From Lachnospiraceae bacterium (GTDB lineage Bacteria; Bacillota; Clostridia; Lachnospirales; Lachnospiraceae), in contig VSOC01000069.1 in the NCBI GenBank assembly GCA_009774615.1, positions 1 through 19,563 of the forward strand: a stretch of 19,563 bases of DNA. The letters run 5' to 3'. The notes below the pieces were generated by a model that was not told the origin of the DNA, did not search any database, and was given only the letters and a program-made list of their open reading frames with translations. A program made the translations under genes and the position numbers. Shown one piece after another: positions 15,218 through 19,563 of this stretch (position 1 is its first letter; every line of letters begins with the position of its first letter).

Positions 15218-15245
15218 ATTTACTATTTACGATTTACAATTTACG
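15218..15245. repeat. Heptamer repeat overlapping the MATE stop
   Basis: Plus strand: ATTTAC recurs four times at 7-base spacing with a varied seventh base (T, G, A, G), ending inside the TAA stop of the MATE gene at 15241. Confidence 0.75.
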
Positions 15246-16578
15246 CTGCCGTTCCCAGCCTCCGCTGAAAACGAAGGTAAATCACGCCCAGAAACACCGC
15301 GCACACCGTCCAGATCACCGGTTCGGTAAACACTACCCCCAGATAGCCGACACGCGGAATAACCAGAAAGCAGAAAGCTATCTTCATCAGCAGTTCGACG
15401 GAACTGGAAAGCACCGGGGAAATCTTGCATCCCATCGGCTGGATGGCATTTCGTATAACCAGCAGCACGCCCAGCGGGATAAAAAACAGGGTGCAAACCC
15501 GCAGATACAGGGTCGCATTGCCCATAATCACCGGATCATTGGTTCCAATCAGCAGATAGACAAGCGGGCCGCCCAGAATATGGGCAAGGATAACCGAAAT
15601 AACCGAATAGACCGCGCATACCCCGATCACCTGTCGAATGGCTTTCTTAATTCTTTGATATTCTTTCGCCCCGAAATTCTGCCCGGCAAAAATGGAGGTT
15701 GCCGAGGAAACCATGGAAAGCGGCATCATCAGCAGTTCAAAAATCCTCCGCGAAGCCGTGTGCGCGGTAATAATCTGCGTTCCCAGCTGATTGATTCCTT
15801 TTTGCAGAATAATTGACCCAAGGGAAAACAGCGAAAGCATCAGCCCCATCGATAAGCCGGTAAGCAGCATCTCCTTCACCCGCTGCGCCTGCATCTTCCA
15901 GTCCTTTCTTTTCGGCAGAAATTTCTGGTAATTTTTGTAAATATAGACAAAACACAGCACAGCCGAAATCACCTGGGCCAGCACGGTCGCCCCCGCCGCT
16001 CCTGCCACTCCCAGCGAAAACACCGCCACAAACAGCAGATCGAGGATAACATTTAACCCACAGGAAAACATCAGAAAATACAGCGGTGTCCTGCCATTTC
16101 CCACCGCCCGCATAAACCCGGCCCCCATATTATAGCCAATCGTTGCCGCCATTCCGCTTACAATCACCATAATATAGCGGTGAGCCTGGGAAAAAATTTC
16201 CTCCGGTGTTTCCAGCCAGTAAAGCAGAGGACGCAGCAGAGGTAAAATCATCAGGGTCAGCGCCAGCGTAACCACAGCGTTAAGCACCAGCATGGTTGCC
16301 GCTGTTTTTTTCAGTTCCTCCCCGTCCTTTGCCCCAAACACCCGGGAAATAATCATTCCATAGCCATTATTCATACCATTGGCAAAATTAATCAGCACTG
16401 AATATAAGGCGCTGGTCGCCCCCACAGCCGCCACCGCCTTATCCCCCAGACACCTTCCCACAATCATCGTATCTGTAAAATTATAAAACTGCTGAAACAC
16501 CGCACCGATAAGCAGCGGCACGGTAAACTGTAAAATCAACCGAATCGGCGACCCTTTGGTCATATCCAGGGTTTTCAT
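15241..16578 (-). CDS. MATE-family multidrug efflux transporter
   Basis: The 445-residue integral membrane protein has the two six-helix halves of the MATE (NorM/DinF-like) family, which export drugs or metabolites using sodium or proton gradients. The N-terminus shows the family opening, MTKGSPIRLILQFTVPLLIG, followed by FQQFYNFTDTMIVGR, and the second half has GLSMGLMLSLFSLGS and the AGQNFGA motif. Length is normal. Earlier ATG codons at 16614 and 16593 exist. The start at 16578 (MKTLDMTKG) is preferred because the likely promoter places transcript start near 16625, too close to the first, and GGAG lies nine bases before this one. A two-copy repeat upstream of the promoter may bind a regulator. 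Confidence 0.92.
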   Translation of the reverse strand: MKTLDMTKGSPIRLILQFTVPLLIGAVFQQFYNFTDTMIVGRCLGDKAVAAVGATSALYSVLINFANGMNNGYGMIISRVFGAKDGEELKKTAATMLVLNAVVTLALTLMILPLLRPLLYWLETPEEIFSQAHRYIMVIVSGMAATIGYNMGAGFMRAVGNGRTPLYFLMFSCGLNVILDLLFVAVFSLGVAGAAGATVLAQVISAVLCFVYIYKNYQKFLPKRKDWKMQAQRVKEMLLTGLSMGLMLSLFSLGSIILQKGINQLGTQIITAHTASRRIFELLMMPLSMVSSATSIFAGQNFGAKEYQRIKKAIRQVIGVCAVYSVISVILAHILGGPLVYLLIGTNDPVIMGNATLYLRVCTLFFIPLGVLLVIRNAIQPMGCKISPVLSSSVELLMKIAFCFLVIPRVGYLGVVFTEPVIWTVCAVFLGVIYLRFQRRLGTAA

Positions 16579-16630
16579 CTTGGTAATCTCCATTCTGTCA
16601 ATATTCGTTTTCATAAGTTTTAGCAACTGT

Positions 16631-16660
16631 ATTGTAGCATGAAAAGCAGCCAGCCAGCAA
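16631..16660 (-). promoter_or_regulatory. Promoter of the MATE gene
   Basis: Minus strand: TTGCTG (16655-16660), 18-base spacer ending in TGC, then TACAAT (16631-16636). The TG one base before the -10 makes it an extended -10 promoter. Confidence 0.6.
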
Positions 16661-16662
16661 TA

Positions 16663-16701
16663 TTAATTATGACGGGATATTTTAACTATGACAGGAGATT
16701 T
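16663..16701. repeat. Imperfect direct repeat upstream of the MATE promoter
   Basis: Two 20-base units offset by 19 bases (16663-16682 and 16682-16701), sharing the core TATGAC, then AGG or GGG, with three differences in all. They lie at about -40 to -75 relative to the predicted transcript start, where an activator could bind. Confidence 0.6.
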
Positions 16702-16715
16702 TATATAACTTTGTT

Positions 16716-16848
16716 TTAGTCGCAGTGGGTATCATGGTACTTCTTTGCAAGCATAAGAATATAATCAATATTAATTTCTATCTGCCGGATCAGTTCAATC
16801 TCAAATACTACATCATCTGTAATATCCGTACTTTCCTGACGCCTGCAT
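16716..16848 (-). pseudogene. hsdR: HsdR (type I restriction) C-terminal fragment
   Basis: A minus-strand frame encodes ITDDVVFEIELIRQIEINID, then YILMLAKKYHD and stops at THCD. This resembles the helical C-terminal region of type I restriction enzyme R subunits, which move along DNA and cut it; the rest of the roughly 1000-residue protein is absent. The upstream end of the fragment overlaps, in another frame, the end of a DUF1016 fragment, so the junction probably arose by recombination or deletion. No start codon belongs to it. Confidence 0.6.
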
Positions 16849-17035
16849 TTCCACGCATTTTCTGATATTTTGCTGTTTCTTGCTGCATTTCTTCAATCAC
16901 TTTTTCTTTTTGCGGTGACTGTAAAAGGCGATAATAATATTGTGTTCCTATGTTTCTATCCAACGTTCTGGCACTCCATCCCTCGTTTGCGGCTTCATTC
17001 ATTAAGCAGAACAGCCCTTGACCAGTTATTTTCAA
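16808..17035 (-). pseudogene. DUF1016 (YhcG-like) internal fragment
   Basis: The frame encodes LMNEAANEGWSARTLDRNIG and then TQYYYRLLQSPQKE, a hallmark of the DUF1016 N-terminal domain (PF17761; typical form EGWS-R-LDR-I--QYY-RL). The sequence before it in the frame is unrelated and the catalytic PD-(D/E)XK part normally following is missing; after AKYQ it runs into the HsdR remnant. It overlaps the end of another DUF1016 fragment by 41 bases in a different frame and belongs to a different subtype, so the two are not simply one frameshifted gene. Confidence 0.65.
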
Positions 17036-17495
17036 TCGTTTTATTCACAAAAAATAACGCCTTTTCTTGCTTTTTGCACTTATCCAGAATAACTTTATGA
17101 TGTCCCCACGGAATCATAAAAATAGGCTGCAGCGAACTTTTCGCACCTGCTTTAGACATAATTTCAGAATTATCATTTTGCGCATCAAGTTGGGGCGTAA
17201 TTTCAAAATCAGAATACATTTTATAAAATTGACTCATGTATAATAGATTTCTTGGTGAAAAAGATTTTACTTCCGGCAATGCTCCGATCAAGTCCTTGCT
17301 CACCTGTTGATAAAAATGACTTCCCCAACTCACAGTTTCCTTGATTGCCACCATTTCTTTTCCTAATGTCCAGTAAAAACGTAACATCTCCTCGTTTACT
17401 TTGATTGCAGCTTTAATCTGACTATTTTTAAATCGTACACTTACATTCTTAATCCATTTTTTGTATGTTTCATCTACCTTCACAATGTCACTCAT
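16995..17495 (-). pseudogene. DUF1016 N-terminal domain, truncated
   Basis: The 166-residue product matches the N-terminal half of DUF1016 (YhcG) proteins, linked in databases to PD-(D/E)XK nucleases that often lie beside type I restriction genes. Visible family features are FYWTLGKEM, SWGSHFYQQVSKDL, FSPRNLLYMSQFYKMY, MIPWGHHKVILDK and NNWSRAVLL. Normal proteins have about 340-380 residues with a C-terminal nuclease; here the frame stops right after AVLLNE, where it meets a fragment of another DUF1016 gene. The start ATG at 17495 has GGAGG nine bases upstream and overlaps the preceding fragment by eight bases. It may still be translated, but without nuclease domain it is unlikely to be active. 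Confidence 0.75.
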
Positions 17496-17694
17496 ATGTC
17501 ATACCTCCCCGTAGTTCATCTGCAATTGCCCAAATTGCACGATGCAGTTCATCATGCTCTTGTTCCTGTTTTGTATCATCCATTCCAATTAAGGCACACT
17601 TTTTTGAAATGTACCCTTTCATTTCCTTAAAACTACGGTTCAAGACTTTATTCTGGGCAATCACTAAATCACCTTTCAGAACAGTCAAAAGCAT
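17488..17694 (-). pseudogene. ORF6N/RhuM-like C-terminal fragment
   Basis: The 68-residue frame begins MLLTVLKGDLVIAQNKVLNR and continues FKEMKGYIS, which resembles the end of the ORF6N (KilA-N-like) DNA-binding domain of phage and mobile-element proteins, where VLKS-x-AI and AF-x-MR appear at equivalent places. The first half of such a domain is absent and a stop codon lies six codons upstream of the ATG, so this is probably the tail of a broken gene. It overlaps the DUF1016 gene by eight bases, as in an operon. Family assignment is tentative. Confidence 0.4.
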
Positions 17695-17751
17695 ATAAAT
17701 ACTAGTATATCAAATCTTTACGCAATTTTCCACAAAAAATAAAGGTTCTCC

Positions 17752-17865
17752 TCAACCGGCTCTCCTCAACTCTCCACAGCACCATTTTTCAAAGCCTATC
17801 CCTTTGGTTAAATCAGCTCCCTCACAGCCGCCCTGCTGAAACTTAAAACACACATCCATTTTCAT
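17752..17865 (-). CDS. Possible small cysteine-rich protein
   Basis: A 37-codon frame (MKMDVCFKF...) has four cysteines (C6, C14, C29, C30) and the segments QQGGCEGADL and FEKWCCGELRR. AAGGAG stands 15 bases before the ATG, farther than usual, though a second ATG lies two codons in. No family recognised; it may be a remnant of a larger gene, since it sits between fragments. Confidence 0.2.
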   Translation of the reverse strand: MKMDVCFKFQQGGCEGADLTKGIGFEKWCCGELRRAG

Positions 17866-17888
17866 CCCAAATTCGCAGACTCCTTTAA

Positions 17889-17999
17889 TTACTGGGCTTT
17901 TCTCGTCAGCAAAACAGCTGTTTCAACATGTTCACCATTGCCCAAATCTATACTTAAATCATTTTCAATAATCAGTAGCTTAAACCGAATTGATTTAAG
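17889..17999 (-). pseudogene. Scrap resembling RumA/TrmA-type RNA methyltransferase C-terminus
   Basis: The minus-strand frame ends GEHVETAVLLTRKAQ and stop. Uracil-5 RNA methyltransferases of the RumA (RlmD) family end with a similar HVE-x-V-x-LL motif. Only this short tail is seen; the frame is closed by TAG at 18000-18002. The match is short, so it could be coincidence. Confidence 0.3.
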
Positions 18000-18004
18000 C
18001 TACT
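17974..18004. repeat. Perfect 11-bp inverted repeat
   Basis: AGTAGCTTAAA (17974-17984) and TTTAAGCTACT (17994-18004) around a nine-base loop. There is no T tract on either strand, so terminator function is doubtful. It stands just behind the truncation point of the DUF1016 pseudogene. Confidence 0.7.
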
Positions 18005-18025
18005 ATCCATTAATCACAGCTGTTA

Positions 18026-18405
18026 TCACATTTGTGCAACGACCCGTTGCACAATTTCATAATCTAGCCAACACTGGGCAAGTTTACGCATATATTTAAT
18101 ATTACGTGGTGAAAAACCAGACATTTCCGGAAAAGCAATTTTCAGATCCTTTGACATACGGTCAATAACTTTTGCACCCCCATCCCTCTTCCTCTTGTCT
18201 TTCTAAAATAGTTCTGCCAATATTCCAATATAGGCAAATCATACTTGCATTGGCGTTCATTACAACGAAAACCCTCTGCTTTTGAATTTCTTTCTTAATT
18301 TCTTCTATAAAATTGCAAATAATTATCACTCATTTCGGAAAGATTTGGAGCAACTGGAAAAATCACTCCTTCTTTATCTTTTCCCATATGCTTTTGTTTA
18401 TCCAT
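18026..18405 (-). pseudogene. DUF1016 (YhcG-like) nuclease, frameshifted and truncated
   Basis: ATG at 18405 follows an excellent AAGGAGAG site. The first frame reads MDKQKHMGKDKEGVIFP onward and stops after YLQFYRRN. Removing one T from the TTTT run near 18300 continues it as FIEEIKKEIQKQRV, NANASMICLYWNIGRTILER. Removing one G from the GGGGG run near 18172 restores WGAKVIDRMSKDL, FPEMSGFSPRNIKYMRK and DYEIVQRVVAQ, the DUF1016 N-terminal domain. It then stops (MTGA in place of the usual IPWGH), so the nuclease half is missing. Both frameshifts lie in homopolymers and could be sequencing errors, but the final truncation is real divergence. It follows the AIPR gene by 23 bases and was probably its operon partner. 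Confidence 0.75.
18032..18054. repeat. Perfect 10-bp inverted repeat at the pseudogene break
   Basis: TTGTGCAACG (18032-18041), ACC loop, CGTTGCACAA (18045-18054). It lies in the codons for VQRVVAQ, natural family sequence; family similarity ends at its edge. Confidence 0.75.
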
Positions 18406-18428
18406 CGACGCTCTCCTTAATCTATTTT

Positions 18429-19563
18429 TTAATTATGGCTGACAATATTGAACTTTTCTTCAAGCTGTTTACACTTTGTTAAATTTTTAAAAATATTGGC
18501 AGGATAGGACTCTGGAAAAAGTTCATCTATTAATTGTGTTGTTTGATCCACAAACATATCAATCAAGGATGTTACATTATTTCGTATATTATCTTTATCT
18601 ATAACAGACATGTTAAATTTTTCATTTTCCCCTTTGTCTTTTAAAATAAAATGTAAAATAAACCTATTGGCATGAATACAAACCAAACGTTCTCTATTGT
18701 TGTTTACTTGCTCCTTCTTATCTTGTAAACAGTGCTCAACTTCTCTCATATATAAAACAGAATTTAAAAGCAAATATGAATTTGTTGAGCGGTTCATTAA
18801 TGCTTTATATGGCGTTTTTGTAATATCCTCAGATAACGCTCCAACATTGCCCTTAGCAATTACAGTATAAGATATATCTGCATTTAAACATGCTAATGCC
18901 ACAATCGCTTCATCAAAAGAAATCTGCTTCTCTAAATTTGTAATCTTATCTCCACTCTTATAAAGATATGAGTAATGAGAAAATGTCAAGTCTTTCCGCA
19001 GTCGTTCTTGTTCAGGATCAAGTGCCGCAAAATCTTTATTTTCAATTCTATTTTGCGTATTAGATAATCTTGTAATTTGTGTAGCTGTTTCTGTATCAAC
19101 ACTACTCAGATCAATTATTTGAATCATGACTATCGCTTTTGAAACTTGTTCTGGATTATCTAAAAACAAAGATCCTATTGTACCTGTTGTCTGTGCTCCA
19201 TTAACAAGAGAAACTCCTTCTAAAGTAAATAGTCCCGTCGCAGTCGTTGTACTGTCCTTTGCTTTTCGTTTAATAGATTTACATAATAATTTAATCCCGT
19301 TATTGTAATAGTAAAATTTTTCTGGTTCTTGCAAAAGAACTTTTTTCATGCCTTCATTTACATCTGTATTTCCTTTATAAAATCGAATATTTTTTGCAAA
19401 CAAAGCATTTCCAAAATTTTTATACCATTCACCTACTGTTGCTGCTGAAATAGTTCCATAATAAGAAACAAAAGGAACATCCACTTTTCCCCAATTAGAT
19501 AGAATAACATCATCAATATTGATACCAGGTTGCTCTTGCCCATTCGCCAGAAAAGAATATATA
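18429..19563 (-). CDS. AIPR-family (abortive phage infection) protein, 5' part outside window
   Basis: The minus-strand frame is open from the right edge of the window to a TAA at 18429-18431, giving 377 visible codons; the N-terminus is missing. It carries the AIPR signature: FYYYNNGIKLLC, then SLVNGAQTTGTI (family pattern NNGI-x-C and VNG-QTT-I), and later RLSNTQNRIENKDFAALDPEQ. AIPR proteins (PF10592) are linked to abortive infection and often occur with restriction-modification or DUF1016 genes; the biochemical activity is not well defined. The stop is followed after 23 bases by a DUF1016 pseudogene. A GTG at 19484 lies in frame but reading continues upstream with normal protein sequence (GQEQPGINIDDVILSNWGK), so it is not the start. 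Confidence 0.85.
   Translation of the reverse strand, partial: IYSFLANGQEQPGINIDDVILSNWGKVDVPFVSYYGTISAATVGEWYKNFGNALFAKNIRFYKGNTDVNEGMKKVLLQEPEKFYYYNNGIKLLCKSIKRKAKDSTTTATGLFTLEGVSLVNGAQTTGTIGSLFLDNPEQVSKAIVMIQIIDLSSVDTETATQITRLSNTQNRIENKDFAALDPEQERLRKDLTFSHYSYLYKSGDKITNLEKQISFDEAIVALACLNADISYTVIAKGNVGALSEDITKTPYKALMNRSTNSYLLLNSVLYMREVEHCLQDKKEQVNNNRERLVCIHANRFILHFILKDKGENEKFNMSVIDKDNIRNNVTSLIDMFVDQTTQLIDELFPESYPANIFKNLTKCKQLEEKFNIVSHN

Noticed and set aside
15151..15219. Longer N-terminus of SbcD
   Set aside because: The added residues have no family match and would cross the hairpin and heptamer repeat; internal ATG codons have ribosome binding sites and the conserved start.
16808..17495. 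A single DUF1016 gene with one simple frameshift
   Set aside because: The two parts overlap at the same region of the domain (NNWSRAVLLN and NEGWSARTLDR are equivalent segments), so they come from different genes.

Overview
The window looks like chromosomal DNA of an anaerobic, probably gut-dwelling, spore-forming Clostridia member, most likely Lachnospiraceae. Signs of this are Gram-positive GGAGG-type ribosome binding sites, a spoIIID-like gene, a flavin reductase-rubredoxin fusion, bacteriohemerythrin and a sucrose-family PTS transporter. The centre (about 4.9-16.6 kb) is intact housekeeping and metabolic DNA of moderate GC. Both flanks are AT-rich and hold restriction, phage-resistance and decayed genes. 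No rRNA, tRNA or CRISPR array was found.

Left flank (1-4.5 kb), all on the minus strand: a zinc-ribbon protein cut off by the window edge; a D12-class adenine-N6 DNA methyltransferase separated from it by a 585-base purine-skewed spacer; an AAA-ATPase/PD-(D/E)XK (DUF1703) protein; and a spoIIID copy that stops after 43 codons yet keeps a ribosome binding site, a terminator and a possible sigma-E-type promoter.

Centre: a high-molecular-weight rubredoxin (plus strand) and a bacteriohemerythrin (minus strand) converge on one shared hairpin terminator; both suggest dioxygen or nitric oxide handling. Next comes a plus-strand sugar locus: a LacI-family repressor, a PTS IIBCA permease of the sucrose type, and a PhnP-like metallo-beta-lactamase-fold hydrolase. 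Three copies of the palindrome GAATACGTATTC (one with a single changed base) lie before the repressor and permease genes, so the repressor probably controls itself and the transporter. No glycoside hydrolase is present; the only enzyme is the metallo-hydrolase, which makes the substrate an open question. On the minus strand follow MATE efflux pump, sbcD and sbcC, in that order of transcription, with a terminator hairpin shared with the sugar locus.

Right flank (16.7-19.56 kb), all on the minus strand: a defence-island remnant. An AIPR-family (abortive infection) gene enters from beyond the window. Behind it lie a frameshifted DUF1016 nuclease gene, a scrap resembling the C-terminus of an RNA methyltransferase, an ORF6N-like fragment, a mosaic of two DUF1016 genes and the tail of a type I restriction HsdR subunit. 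The pattern points to repeated recombination and decay among defence genes.
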